Translations under genes and position numbers: made by a program
Part shown: positions 39,798-51,382 of the stretch, one piece after another
How positions within the stretch are numbered: the first letter of the stretch is position 1
How the letters are laid out: every line of letters starts with the position of its first letter
From: Seminavis robusta
Taxonomy: Eukaryota > Bacillariophyta > Bacillariophyceae > Naviculales > Naviculaceae
Assembly (NCBI GenBank): GCA_903772945.1
Contig: CAICTM010000079.1
Coordinates: forward strand, 1 to 64,000
Length of the DNA: 64,000 nucleotides
Direction of reading: 5' to 3'
Notes under the pieces: generated by a model
Database searches by the model: none
What the model was told of the DNA's origin: nothing
What the model saw: only the letters and a program-made list of their open reading frames with translations

Positions 39798-42059
39798 ATG
39801 AAGATCCGGCCACCATCGTTTTTGCTGTTGTTCCTATCACTAATACTACCATGGCCTACTACATTTGCGTTTGCGTCCCCTTGGTGGCCCAGTCGAAATT
39901 GGATAGGAAGAATAAGAAGCAGCTTGCATTTGTCCAGCAAAGATGTTGAGAACCCGTCCACAGGAGGAGAAGTTGTGGGTGCGGCTGGGCGCATCGGGTC
40001 CCTCTTTTCCGCCACAATCGACGGTACATGTACATGTACTACTACTAGAGCCGTCCCAAGAGGAGTAGCTCCCGGATGTTTGTCACCGGCAGGGACACCC
40101 ATTTTTGTCGCCACGGCCGCCCAGGAATGGCCTAGTATTCTCAATGCGACTCTACCACATCGACGGAAAGATTTGGTGTGGATTGGCAATGGATTGCCAC
40201 CTAACAGCGATTGTACGATTGTCGTGCCGCACTTTGGAGTTTTGGAAACCCATGCCGATCCTGTCACTTCCGACGAATCGCCACCCACCTATCTCTATGG
40301 AACACATGCGGCCACGGTCGAAACCATCTTGCGTCGTCGAGGCATTCAGCAGATCGAACACGTGTCTTGTCATGCCACTATAGTGTCCAAGGCAGCACAA
40401 AAGTTACTCTGGGCGGCTACAATGTGGTTGCTTTGTCATGACAACAACAGTAACAACAACAGCGGACCACTGACGGCACTCCAAGTCCATACAGAGCGAG
40501 CTCAAGACTTGGAACTGCTCGTCACAAAAGAACTTCTTCCAGCCTTGCAAGTACAACTCAACGACACCACAACAACCACAACCAAACAACAAGTGCTCGA
40601 CTATCTGTATCGATATTCCAAATCCATGCCGACGGCCATTCCAAATCTACAACTGGCACGGCAAGAATGGAAACAGAGAAATGCATTCTTCTTGCCAGTA
40701 AGAAATCAAGTACCGCAACCAAGGCATGAAGCTCTATTGCAAACTGTTGGAGGTATTGATTCAAGAGAAATTGAAGCATGCGGTAAGGAACAAGAAATGG
40801 AAGAAACGACATCCCAAAGACGACAATCCATCCAGGTGCCATCGCTGGGATTCACCTTCTTGGCAACACCATCCAACACCAATACCAGGCAACACGAAAG
40901 GAAACCAGTCAAGACTGCCATTGTCATTGGTGGAGGGATACTAGGGACCAGTGTCGCCTTGCAGTTGGCACGACAAGGGGAACAAGTCACCGTCGTCGAT
41001 GCTTGTGGCCGCAATACTACTACTACTAATGGTCTCACGACACCGGCATCGTGGGCGTGGCTCAATGCCAATGACAAGTCACCGCCGGCATATGCATTCC
41101 TGAATCATCTGGGGATGGACGGATGGAGACGGGATCCACTACTGAAACAACATCCCATTTGGTGTGGGTCGTTGGTGCGACAGTCACAACCCAAGCCGCC
41201 ACAACCGGGATATCGACATCAGGGACCATTGGACTCTAAAACAATTCACGAATTGGAACCATTGGCTAACTTTGAGGATCAAGATCAAGACGACGACAAA
41301 CAGCCCTATGTATACTATTACCCAGAGGAAGGACTGGTCGATCCATCCGTCGCAGTGAAAGTCATGCGAGAAGAGGCGGTGCGCTTGGGAGCGACGTTCC
41401 TTTCCGGTCAAAATGTGACGGGTGTCGTACGAGACAACAATGAGGTTGTAAACGGGATTATCTATACTGCCGTAGATGGCGATCCTGCATCACCAGAAGA
41501 AAAGACAATGATGGCAGATGTTGTTGTATTGGCAGCAGGCATCGGCAGTGCCAGGTTGGGACACCTTCCCATGCTGCATCGGCCTGGGCAAATCGCATTT
41601 GTTCGTCCAGCAGCAAAACAACAACCATCTAGTAGCGGAAGAGTCCTACAGCGTATTCTGGTCGATACCGTGCGGGAGTCTCATGTACTGCAACGAAACG
41701 AGCGAAGCATGGTCGTTGGTGGAGGTGAGTTGGAGGTTGGCGGCGATGGGGCCGCCAGTCAAACGCAAGAGCAACGACCAACAGATACGCGGTCTACAAA
41801 CCTGCTTTCGTCAGCCGAACAACTCGTCCCGGGAGTTTTGGGAGACTTGTATCGCACTGAGAGTGCCGTGCGCCCCATCCCGCTTGATGGTCTCCCTTCC
41901 GTTGGCTTTCTGGAACCTGGCTTTTACTGTGTTGTGACCCACTCGGGCGTGACATTGGCACCCATTTTGGGCGCCATGGTTGCCACCGAGTTATCCAAAG
42001 GGGTGGATCTTGATACTCTAGAACCGTTCCGTCCGAATCGGTTCTTTGGTGCAAGATGA
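39798..42059 (+). CDS. Plastid-targeted FAD-dependent oxidoreductase with N-terminal ketopantoate-reductase-like domain
   Basis: A 753-residue single-exon gene. The ATG at 39798 is preferred over the one at 39723 because it gives a signal peptide ending in TTFAFASPWW, close to the ASAFAP motif of diatom plastid import. Residues about 95-330 (TPIFVATAAQEWPSIL...DLVWIGNGLP...FPTAxxx-like MPTAIPNLQLARQEWKQRN) resemble an uncharacterised algal/plant family related to ketopantoate or phosphogluconate reductases. Residues about 372-750 are a DAO-type FAD domain: IVIGGGILGTSVALQLARQG, PASWAWLNAND and a closing GLPSVGFLEPGFY...HSGVTLAP. It probably oxidises an amine or amino acid in the plastid; the substrate is unknown. 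Confidence 0.78.
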   Translation: MKIRPPSFLLLFLSLILPWPTTFAFASPWWPSRNWIGRIRSSLHLSSKDVENPSTGGEVVGAAGRIGSLFSATIDGTCTCTTTRAVPRGVAPGCLSPAGTPIFVATAAQEWPSILNATLPHRRKDLVWIGNGLPPNSDCTIVVPHFGVLETHADPVTSDESPPTYLYGTHAATVETILRRRGIQQIEHVSCHATIVSKAAQKLLWAATMWLLCHDNNSNNNSGPLTALQVHTERAQDLELLVTKELLPALQVQLNDTTTTTTKQQVLDYLYRYSKSMPTAIPNLQLARQEWKQRNAFFLPVRNQVPQPRHEALLQTVGGIDSREIEACGKEQEMEETTSQRRQSIQVPSLGFTFLATPSNTNTRQHERKPVKTAIVIGGGILGTSVALQLARQGEQVTVVDACGRNTTTTNGLTTPASWAWLNANDKSPPAYAFLNHLGMDGWRRDPLLKQHPIWCGSLVRQSQPKPPQPGYRHQGPLDSKTIHELEPLANFEDQDQDDDKQPYVYYYPEEGLVDPSVAVKVMREEAVRLGATFLSGQNVTGVVRDNNEVVNGIIYTAVDGDPASPEEKTMMADVVVLAAGIGSARLGHLPMLHRPGQIAFVRPAAKQQPSSSGRVLQRILVDTVRESHVLQRNERSMVVGGGELEVGGDGAASQTQEQRPTDTRSTNLLSSAEQLVPGVLGDLYRTESAVRPIPLDGLPSVGFLEPGFYCVVTHSGVTLAPILGAMVATELSKGVDLDTLEPFRPNRFFGAR

Positions 42060-42632
42060 CGGTAATAATCTACCTGCCGGTATCAAAGCTACCATGACCT
42101 AGCTCCCAGATTTGCTGCACGCCTTTTCAAGAAGTTTGAGGCAACCAAAGGTCCTCGCTGATTGAAGCATCGAGTCTGCATACTCGTTTTTCTGAGCAAC
42201 ATTCCTTCGTTGTCCACGCCTCATCAACAAGCAACAGCTGTGTCGCTGGTTGAGTTGCTGCAAATCCAAGGTTGCCTAGCTAGTTAGTTGTGACTAAACA
42301 GGGTTCTAAGCCTGGGCAGAAGAAAGGAAGAGGATTTCCAATTGCATAAACTACAAGTCAGGGAAACACAGCAGCAACGGACAACAAAAGAGGGGGAAAG
42401 CAAAGCAGATAAGAAGTAAAGAAATTAGAAGTAATCTCCTGGTTCAGCCAACTCAAGTCCCCAGTGGACAAGCCATCAAAACCGCACAGATCCTTGGCTG
42501 CTGCTCCCTGCACATTGGATTCACCAAGGTGGCGGCATCCAGAGGGTGTGACTTGTGGCAGTTGGCACGTTTGTAGGAATTGCGATGTCGACAAGACATG
42601 AATACACAACATGTACCGGTACCGGTAGTTGT
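42060..42632. other. Convergent intergenic spacer
   Basis: It lies between the 3' ends of the FAD oxidoreductase and GT32-like genes. No gene is seen. Overlapping TACCGGTA palindromes lie at 42614-42627. Confidence 0.5.
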
Positions 42633-45279
42633 CTATAGAGTAAAATTGTTGGCATTGCCCACCACGACTACTCGAATCTCTTCGTTGGCTGCAACTGTGT
42701 CGGAATACAATTTGGTTGTCCCGTAGAGAGGTGTCAACTTTCCACTTTCCGCATAATGCGGCTTTTTTGGTCGATCATCGTATTCTGGCATGTCGGTCGA
42801 GCACATGATGAGGTTCTTTTCGTCCAAAGTAAATCGATGGGCCCCCATGTCTTGCTTGTTTTGTCTCAAGATGATGGATCTACCTGGAATGGCCAGACGA
42901 GGATCATTGGGTTCAATCATAGGTGGGCGTTGTCGTTGTTGTTTCTTCTGTCCTTCTTCGTTTGCATTGCTTCCTCCCCAGATGTCCAATTCTCCAGGTG
43001 CGAATCCAGTTTGAGGATGGCGTTGTAAGATCATGTTCATGGCCGTTCCCAAGATACATGGTCCCGTTGTGAAGAGAATATCGAACGAATGACTCGTGCT
43101 GAGGATGGGCCCAGGGCAAAGCATGTCGTCATAATCCACACTGGTGAATCGATTGCGGATATTGTTGACTACAATCTCGATGGTTTTGGCGACAAATGGG
43201 TGCCCTGGTGCGACCGCCATAAACCCGTTCCAAAGACACGATTGTTGCTTCACTCGGATTCCAGGTTCGTCAATGGGTGTCATGAATCCAACATCTGGAT
43301 CAATCGCCAGTTCCAAATTCGTTTCCAACAAAACATCCATGTCGGCATAGACCCCACCTGTCCAAAAAGAAGACAACCAAAGAGATTAACTCAGGCCACG
43401 GAGTTGGTATAGTATGTTTCCGTTTTGCCAACTCACCTTGAATCAGGAGCACACAATACCTGAACGATACAAAGCCACACGAGAGCGGGGTGTGTGCGAA
43501 GACAGGTCAGAATAAGCTACATCATTATATAATACAAGACACAGGCACGAGTACTCACCGGAACAAATCAGCCTTGAATGCTCCGGGCTGAATGGCATTG
43601 TATGCCTCCAAGACTTGCGAGGGAAAGTGCTTCTCCAAGAATTTGGCAGCCGTGGCATCATCATAAAAGTTGTGCTGCCAACCACTGTGTTTCCACGATG
43701 ACATTAATCGAGACATGTTGGGGTACTTTTCCTGGTCGAGTGGTTCATACCAAGTCTGATGAATGATCCGTGGAATCAACCGTTGCGGTTGCGATGTTTG
43801 TTGTTGGTAGAGCGGTGGTGAAACATACCACACCGCTTGGACATGTTTGGGTGGTGGCCGAATATGACAAAGGACTTTGCAGTAGCACGGGCAGTCCTCG
43901 GCACATTGATCATCGCATCCAGCGCTGGAAGTAGCCTTTTTCAAACAGGATCGGCATTCCTGCGATGTGGGGAGGCAATTGTTTTGGAGGAGAATGTCAA
44001 AAAAGTTGGGAGTTTCCAGTTTGCTCGGAACGACGGCGACCTTGTTCGGCACGGATGTAATGGTGGACCAAGTGGAGTCAGAGTTGGAAGGGAAATGTTG
44101 CTTCTCTGCTGTGATGATTGCTGGAGTCTTGGTGAGACCACCAGTAGTGCCAAAGGGATGTTTGACCATAAAGACGGGTGTCTCGTTACCATACGCTGGA
44201 TTCCACACTTGGCAGCAGTACCCGCCTGGAATCGTGCAGTGCAACCCAAAGGTTGGCAACTTGGTGAATTCGGGAGGGATATTGAATTCCTCCTTTACAT
44301 TTCTGTTTCGTCTTTTTCGTGCGGATTGTTTCATATTTTGGTTTGATTTTGGTTGCTGGACCAGGACATGATCCGCTGGATGCTGTGTCGATGGTACTTG
44401 GCAATTGGTTTGCCACAAATGTTGAATCTTGTCATCGTTTTGAATGTGTTGCGCCAAAGCTCGATAGGTGTAGAGAGGATTGGAAGTCAGCACACTATCT
44501 TCTGTCTCCAGCAAGAGTCTTAGCATGTGTTCGGAGAGTGTCTTGGCGTAGTTGTTTCCATCCAACCTCAAAAAGCTGGAATGCACCCACGCCGAGGCAG
44601 AAATGGCATTGTCCGCATGGTTGTTGTGGTTGACGAGTAGGGCTGTACTGCGATCCTTGTTACTATCACTCGTGTCCTCCATTTCCCAAATGTCTTGCCA
44701 CAACAGCAGCGGCACCACTTGTTCACGATCCCAATACACGTTGCCGTTGCCTGTGGCAAACATGCAAAATTTCCAAATTTCCGTCTGCAAAAAAGGAGAC
44801 GCTTCCAATTCATCGTATCTCTGAACCACGGCATTTCCACTATGCTTCAAGACATCTTCCGTGCTTTCGGTCCAACACTTGTGCCCATTGGCTTGCAGAA
44901 ATTGCCGCCGTGAGGAAGGCGTGAACCATGCCATGGCCAGTCCATCCTTAACTTGGTAAAAGTCCACATCCTTTTCCAAGGCAGGACCAAACACGCGCAT
45001 ATTGGCACCCGAGTCAGCTAGAGATGACGCCAAATCCAAGTTAGTAGTGGCATCATTGCCTTCTAATAATCTTCGATGATCTCCCGTTTTGTATTGAGCG
45101 TCATTGTCATTGCCGCTTATTGGAAGAAGAATGTGTAGCACTGGATGGACCTGGAGAAGCCAATACACAGCCTTCTGGGAATCAGGGGAGGATGACAACA
45201 GCAGAAACAACAAGCTCCCAACCACACAAAACCCTCCCAACATCCATGCTCCTACATGTAGTCGATTCATCATTGCCAT
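42633..45279 (-). CDS. GT32/OCH1-like membrane glycosyltransferase with a 23-nt microexon
   Basis: Three exons: 43559-45279, 43437-43459 (23 nt) and 42633-43357, giving 822 residues. A short N-tail and one membrane segment (about residues 10-28) give a type II Golgi layout. The catalytic part starts at RLIPRIIHQTWYEP, continues SWKHSGWQHNFYDD and AFKADLFRYCVLLIQGG, and has the DXD motif YADMDVLL (D587, D589). The microexon encodes YCVLLIQ, the strand just before DXD, and is needed for the frame. A Cys-rich patch (CRSCLKK...CDDQCAEDCPCYCKVLC) lies in the long N-terminal region and is unusual for the family. It probably transfers a hexose onto glycoprotein glycans in the Golgi. Confidence 0.82.
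43437..43459 (-). other. 23-nt microexon of the GT32-like gene
   Basis: The minus-strand context is TTCAG|GTATTGTG...ATTCAAG|GTGAGT. Its seven codons YCVLLIQ complete the conserved block before the DXD motif, and both flanking introns are GT-AG. Confidence 0.75.
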
Positions 45280-46094
45280 GAGTTTCTGTTGGAGCGAAAA
45301 GTGATGGTCCTTTTTGATCGTTGGTCATAGCAATAATATTGTTATGATCATTTTGTCGTTTAGTATAAGGATACCATAGGTAGCTAGTCTAAGGCTAACT
45401 TAAAACCGCAACCACCACCTTGAGATGCGTTTGATCACCAGCTGTCAATCAGCCACAGCTGTTGCCATCATGTATGTTGTTCATCAGAAGACGACGACGA
45501 GCCGAGTCGAGTCGCAGTACTTACTATTTGCTAGACTACTAGATCTAGTAGTTGCAACCTGGGTGGTGCGTGGAAGCCCGAGGTTCAGGCGACAATTAGG
45601 TGTGGAGAATTGTGGTTCCTAATCTCCGCCAACCCAAGGCGGTCACCACGGGATCTTTGCACCAATCTCAGCCACTAGTCTAGTGCTCTATTAGAGGGGA
45701 GAAGTGCCTACGGACAGCTGCTTGATTGAATTCAGGTTGAATCTTTCTCCAAAAGGGGATGCCAACCAGGCCAGACCATGGATTCCCAATCTCTCCAACC
45801 TCTTAGTGGCGCTATCTGCGCATCAATCTCAGTTTATGAAAGGGTAGCCTAGACTAGCTAGACTCCCCAAGTTACGACTGAGCCTCTCTCACTGCCTTCC
45901 ACCGTTCATTTTGGGCATCCAACTTCTGTCCCCAAACTACGGACTACAATAGTAATAATCGAGAGTGGTTGCGTTTATAATGTATACATTCTATGAAAAT
46001 AGTGGATTCTGAAATGAGTGCCCGTCCGTCAGCCATGAGCAACTAGCTAGCTAGATAGACAGATGCCAGGAAGTGAGGTGGATTGATTGATTGT
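45280..46094. other. Intergenic spacer
   Basis: No supported gene is seen in about 800 bp. It contains the 5' flank of the GT32-like gene and the 3' flank of the thioredoxin-like gene, with CTAGC tracts. Confidence 0.45.
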
Positions 46095-46990
46095 TTAGGG
46101 CATTGGATTCCACCATGCCACATTTCTCTTTTTCTTCTGTTTGTTGTTGGCTTTCTCATTGGCAGGAGCCTGTTCGAATGTTCCCTCGGCCTGTTTTGCC
46201 ATCATTTCTTGCAACACTCCTGCCACTTCTCCACTGGACATGAGTTGTTGTCCTTCTTGCAATGTCGTTTCGAACAATTGTGATGCAGACGACGATGATT
46301 GTGGGTTCAAAAAGTAATCAATCGTTGCAAGGAGACGAGGGAACTTGGACGGTCCACAGGGAAACTCTTCGAGTTGTTGTCCTTTTTGGTAGAAATGGAC
46401 CGTCGGCAATCGCTTGATTGACAGTGCACGGCACATGTCCTTGTTGGCGCCAAACTCAATGCTTCCAAAGCGCATGGGACCGGGTTGCACTACAGTATTG
46501 TCATCATCATTGTTGCCGATCCAATCCGCCTTTTGATTGGCCAGACCTTGGAATTTGACTCCAAAGCGTTGACAGGATTTGCACCAGGCAGCGTGGAATC
46601 TGTAAAGTAAGCAAGTTACAAACGAAACATAAGATGTGTGAGGGCGCCATTCAATGAATGACCCTTGAAACTAAATGCGTTGTGATGCAGTACGTACTTG
46701 ATGACACAAAGTCGTTCGTCTTGTTCCAGAAAAGCCGCCAGTTCTTGCGGGGAATTGATGACCGTAACGGGAGCATGCACATTGGGTGGTAAAATTACAG
46801 TCTCTTCATGATGCTGCTGATGCTGATTGCTGCTTTCCATGGGGTTGGTGGGCAATGCCGACGAGACATGGAGAGGCCCCAACGACTTTGTGGGTCTGCT
46901 ATTGGTACTGGGTGACGGCGCAAACGCACTGCCAGTCAAGGCAGCGGTGCCCAGACCAAAGAAAACAAGTGCTAGTGATGATCGTGTCAT
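46095..46990 (-). CDS. Plastid-targeted thioredoxin-like protein
   Basis: Two exons (46698-46990 and 46095-46599) give 265 residues. The N-terminus (MTRSSLALVFFGLGTAALTGSAFAPSPST) is a signal peptide followed by an SAFAP motif, the classical presequence for diatom complex plastids. The thioredoxin domain has FHAAWCKSCQRFG with C104 and C107, and the cis-Pro loop is RLPTVHFYQKG. An insert rich in Asp and Asn (about 119-128) lies after the first helix. The C-terminal tail is basic (KKKRN). It should be a plastid disulfide reductase or scaffold thioredoxin. Exon joining at ATCAA|ATTC is in phase. Confidence 0.85.
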
Positions 46991-47633
46991 GGTTGTTCGT
47001 ATGCTGTAGAATAGAATTGTTTTTGTTCGAAGCGATTGACTTTCTGTGCCTTGATTGATGGATTGATGGTTGAATGAGAAGGATTGTAAAGCTCGAAAGG
47101 AAAAAGGTTGAAATTGTGAAGAACAAGAAGCTGTGTTCAGAGAGCGGCTCAGAGAACAACAGACACAGTTGTGCCATTGGCTGTCTGCTCCAAGCTCGTG
47201 CGTTGTTAGTGCGTTGTAAAGCCTCCTGCTTTTCTTCCGTCGCCATGGATGTTCGACCAGCTGTTGCTGTGTTCTTCAAAAGGTATCTTCAAGCACATTT
47301 CATTCAGAACACGACCATGGCGTCATTATTGTGACCTCTGAGGAGGGCACTGACGGTCAAAACGAAAACAGACCAAAACAGACCGAGACGAGAAACGAGA
47401 GGCGAGATCGATCGAGCGAGGTGTTGGGTGTTGGGGTTGTTGTTGTCGAGGCTTTGTCTTTGTTTGAGCAACACATGTATCCACATGGAGCTACATTTTT
47501 TAAAATACTGTGCTGTCAACTCTTGTTAGAACTGTACAGTCATCTCTACCAGCTAGCTAGCTAGAGTTGAATATATCCTCGCCGAAAAACTTCCTAATTG
47601 CTTCCACACCACCATTGACAACAAACAACAAAC
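46991..47633. promoter_or_regulatory. Shared divergent promoter region
   Basis: Thioredoxin-like (minus) and YEATS (plus) genes are transcribed away from here. The last bases before 47634 are a G-poor CAA leader (ACAACAAACAACAAACATG). No other element is identified. Confidence 0.4.
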
Positions 47634-48572
47634 ATGTCCGGTACATCCACGGACCAATCCAATAATAGCAAGCAACCTCTAAAGCGGCTGGAAAAGACGA
47701 CGGCATGTCTTCCCATTGTCTATGGCAGTGTGGCCTTTTTTCTGGGGAAAAAGGCAGACGAATTCAAAACGCATCAATGGACATTGTATGTTCGGGGTCC
47801 CAAGAATGAAGATCTCAGTGGCGTCATTGAAAAGGTAGTCTTCCAGCTCCATGCCTCGTTTGCTGAACCCACGCGGGAAATATTGCAACCACCCTTTGAA
47901 GTGACAGAATGTGGTTGGGGGGAATTTGAGGCGCAGATAAAAATTGTCTGGGCCAAGGAAGCTCAGGAAATGGATGCTTTGGTGAGTATCTATCTGCCTT
48001 TGTTGGTTGGTTGGTTGCACGTTGCTCGGCTCTAGCTATCTAGCCAGCTAGACTAGAGTATCAAGAGTGCTTGACCAACTTGCTTTGTTAAACTTTATCT
48101 TCTCACATCATCTCCATTCATTACATAATAGCTAGCTCATGGAATCAAGCTGTACCCACCGGCACCACCAGGGACAGCTCCCTCCGCACTCCCTACATCC
48201 AATCCCAATGTGCCCGTGGTCAGTGAATCATACGATGAGGTCGTCTTTACAGACCCCACAGAACAGTATTATCGAGATCTGTTAGAAGTGGGAAAGTTGA
48301 AACCAGTGACTCTGAAAGAGGAACGTGTCCAAGCAGCCGTTGCAGAGTACAATGATGAACAAACCTTTCTGCAGCTCCTAGAGGCAAAACAGTTTCTGAC
48401 GCAAGAGTTGCAGCAAGTCAAATCACGCTTCCAAAGGGTGGACACGGAAACCAAAGACATTGACAGTTCCATACGAAAATTGCAAGAAAAGGTGAGGGCC
48501 AGTCGCAAAAAGCCACCTCCGAGTAGTGCAAGATCTGCTCCGGCCACGGCAGCAAAGAAGCAGAAGTCATAG
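47634..48572 (+). CDS. YAF9: YEATS-domain protein (GAS41/YAF9 type)
   Basis: Two exons (47634-47981 and 48132-48572) encode 262 residues. The YEATS domain runs from about residue 24 to 140: PIVYGSVAFFLG, HQWTLYVRGPKNEDLSGVIEKVVFQLHASF, PPFEVTECGWGEFEAQIKIVW, then LAHGIKLYPPAP after the intron. The C-terminal part is a coiled coil (about 185-240) and a basic tail. GAS41/YAF9 reads acylated histone H3 and is a subunit of the SWR1/SRCAP and NuA4 chromatin complexes. Domain order and length fit that subfamily. Confidence 0.88.
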
Positions 48573-49006
48573 TTGCTGTAGTTACCATACTGACTGCCAA
48601 TTTGATCCGATGCATCTTGGGGCTGTTGCATGGGGTCTACTACTAGTAGTTTGTTAGTTAGCATCCGTGCAGTAGGGGCTCCCTGCTGGATTCAATTGCT
48701 TTCCAGGCCCATCGACAAAGAAGAAGCTCCGAAAATGTGGCATACGGCTGTGCAGCGCTCATCTGCGACAGTTCGGAGTAACAAAACTGTATTGCTTTAT
48801 TGGCAAATACTACATTTAAATAGATCATGAAGCGGATTCTAAATTGGCTGCTTGGACTGGGATGCCAGTCCTCGGCATCTCTATTGCTTCTCATCTTGCC
48901 GGACTCTCTTCGACATTGATAGCGACACCGTACAGTTAGTATGGTGGATGGAACCACCCCACGGTTTGAATCTGAGTCAAATCAGCTGATACGTTGGACC
49001 AACTCA
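48573..49006. other. Convergent intergenic spacer
   Basis: No gene is seen between the YEATS and DXD glycosyltransferase 3' ends. Confidence 0.5.
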
Positions 49007-50344
49007 TCAACCTCGACAAAAGGTTTGATGAACAGGCATCAATTCATCCTCTCCTGGTGGGCAAACATCTTCCAAATAAACTTTGCGCAATTCGTAGGGG
49101 GAGAACCTTGCTTTGGTGATCTTCTCCCACTTTTTGCAGTAATGCAATGACTGTTGAACTTGATCACAATCAATGTCCATGTCTTCATTAAAGCCTCGAT
49201 CCGTTGCTCCACGCATCCCATGCACCAGCCAATCTTCGAATGTTTTCTCTTTCAAATGGATCAATGCCAATCGAGAAATCTCATAGACATTGCTCAATCC
49301 CTTTTCCTCACATAGTGCTTTGCTCAGATCAGGAAATTTCTTAGTGCCTCCGTAATGATTGCCAGTATCAGTCTTGTGAAAATGAACCCCTCGGGAGAAT
49401 GTCTTGTCCATGCATCCAATCTCCTTGGTTTTGACAAATTGAATGTCACACATTTCAGAGGCATATGTGCCCTCTTTGGTAGCAACAGATTTGGCATTGG
49501 ACATGTGCACGTGACATTCAGAGGGGACACTTTCAATCCAATTCATCTTGTAGGGTTTCCCAGATTTGCCCAGTGATCCGAGTGCATCTTTGAGAGCCTT
49601 GCTGGACCATTGCATGCCAGCATCTTGTTTCACTGCGAGCAGCTCATCTACATCAACTGGAAAGACAAATCCAGAATCCTCTGCATAGACTCGTGTCACT
49701 TGTGACCACATGGCGGCTTTGGCCTTGAAGGAACCCTCACATTTCCATATATGAGCCCCCAGTTCACCATAATCTTTGAGCAAGGACTGAGTATAGTCAT
49801 CATTGCCTTCATGATCCATAATAACTAGTGAATTGTAGGGTAGCACACGCGTGTAATGTGTGACAAAGTCTCGTAATTGACGACGCCCATCACGTTGTAG
49901 TAGAACGACACGCGCCAAGGTTTTGCGGTGCTTGGGTGGTGTTTGCAACTGACAGGAGAATTGGTTCTTGGTGTTGATTCCGCTTGCTTTTCTTCCACCT
50001 GAACCAATTTTGGTGGGCTTGGTGGGGACTGTCACATTGCCTTCTGGAATGATACGCTCCTTCTTGGCGACTTTGACTTCGTCGTTGCTTAGCAGTTCCA
50101 ACTGACTCATGCTAATACCATGTTGCTGCAGTAGAACTGTGCAGTTTTGGGTCTGGTAGATGGAACCCATCAAAGGACAGAGCAAAAGGACCATCCCTAC
50201 AAAGGATATCCTCGTCGCTGACATGAAGGTCAGTCTTGGCTTAAGGTTGTTGTCGCCGTGGTTGCTCATAGTGCTAATACTGCTGCCAGACGAGCTGCTA
50301 CCACCACTGCCAAGGCTGACAATACTTCTGCTGCTACTATTCAT
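49007..50344 (-). CDS. Type II membrane glycosyltransferase with DXD motif (GT92/GT2-like)
   Basis: A 445-residue single-exon gene. A Ser-rich cytosolic tail precedes one membrane segment (about 46-62). The luminal part begins a catalytic fold at ARVVLLQRDGRRQLRDFVTHY, continues with SLVIMDHEGNDD and has the metal-binding motif GFVFPVDVDELLAV (D231-V-D-E234). Later Cys and His residues (CHVHMS, CDIQF, GVHFHKT) are typical of this group. It resembles GT92 or related families that add hexoses to glycans; the exact family is uncertain. Confidence 0.72.
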   Translation of the reverse strand: MNSSSRSIVSLGSGGSSSSGSSISTMSNHGDNNLKPRLTFMSATRISFVGMVLLLCPLMGSIYQTQNCTVLLQQHGISMSQLELLSNDEVKVAKKERIIPEGNVTVPTKPTKIGSGGRKASGINTKNQFSCQLQTPPKHRKTLARVVLLQRDGRRQLRDFVTHYTRVLPYNSLVIMDHEGNDDYTQSLLKDYGELGAHIWKCEGSFKAKAAMWSQVTRVYAEDSGFVFPVDVDELLAVKQDAGMQWSSKALKDALGSLGKSGKPYKMNWIESVPSECHVHMSNAKSVATKEGTYASEMCDIQFVKTKEIGCMDKTFSRGVHFHKTDTGNHYGGTKKFPDLSKALCEEKGLSNVYEISRLALIHLKEKTFEDWLVHGMRGATDRGFNEDMDIDCDQVQQSLHYCKKWEKITKARFSPYELRKVYLEDVCPPGEDELMPVHQTFCRG

Positions 50345-51382
50345 GACGCAAAGATACGAATGCGGTCAGCGATTTGGATGAAGAAAGCTTGATACTATAG
50401 TCTAGTTGCTGGGATCAGACCGGCATGGCAACGGACCATGAGCATTGGTTTTGAAAGGAGAGGTGATGTTGTGTCCGCGCCATGGTGGCCCTCCTTGAGT
50501 TCCTCGTTGATTAACGGCTACTCCGCTGCCTGGCTTGAAGCATTCATTTTCCACGCCACGTTACTAATGTACACATCGAACTCACCGTGGAGAAGCAAAG
50601 CAACGAGGCCGAATCATTATCTCAATCCATGAGCGAAGCATCGAAGGGGACGTCAACCCAAGCATGATGACACTCTCTTGTATTAACGACAGGTTGATAT
50701 CAAGTCCTGAAGAAAGAAGGTCTGAAGATCTAGCTAGCTACCGTATTGTCTATTTCAAAACACACGGACATCATGGCAAAATGCGTGCCGAATGGGGGAT
50801 GCCCACAAGCTATGAAAAGGGGTGCGAACTGCTGCTGCTGCCTCTCATGCGCCGTCATCCTTGAGGAAACCAGAGGTTTACTTTCTCTAAGCGGAATTTG
50901 GACGCTTCGTTTGCACGATTCGAGCATTGCTACTTCCGCTCATCCGAAAAAGCGCATTGTTGTGTTTCTGCTTGCTTAGAACTCAGGTACTAATCTATTG
51001 GTTAAGTTTGATTTGGTTGTTTTACATGTACACAGTTTTGCACTTTTTATCTCGTTTTACTACTATCTATCTAGCTAGTAGTAGTAGCCCCATCCCTGAA
51101 ATGCTATGGTACCCTCCCGTTTGCCATTTGTGTTCAATTCATGGCAAGAAGTTAGCTTCCCTGGTGGTTGGTTCATTCTCTACTGTTTTCCTCGTTCCCT
51201 TCTTCCTGTTTTAGTAAGTAGTAGTAGTCATTGTTGTTTGATTGGTTGGTCGCCCCGACATGTAGCTTTGTTGTTGTTTCTTGTTCTCGTCTTTTTGTCT
51301 TCTTGTTCTTGTTGCTGATAAGTCCCCACACACTCAAGTTAAATCTCGCGTGTGTTGGTTGTTGTGGATGCCATTTGTTTAG
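50345..51382. other. Gene-free spacer
   Basis: About 1 kb without a supported gene. The right half is T- and GTT-rich on the plus strand, which probably includes 3' UTR of the next minus-strand gene. Confidence 0.45.
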
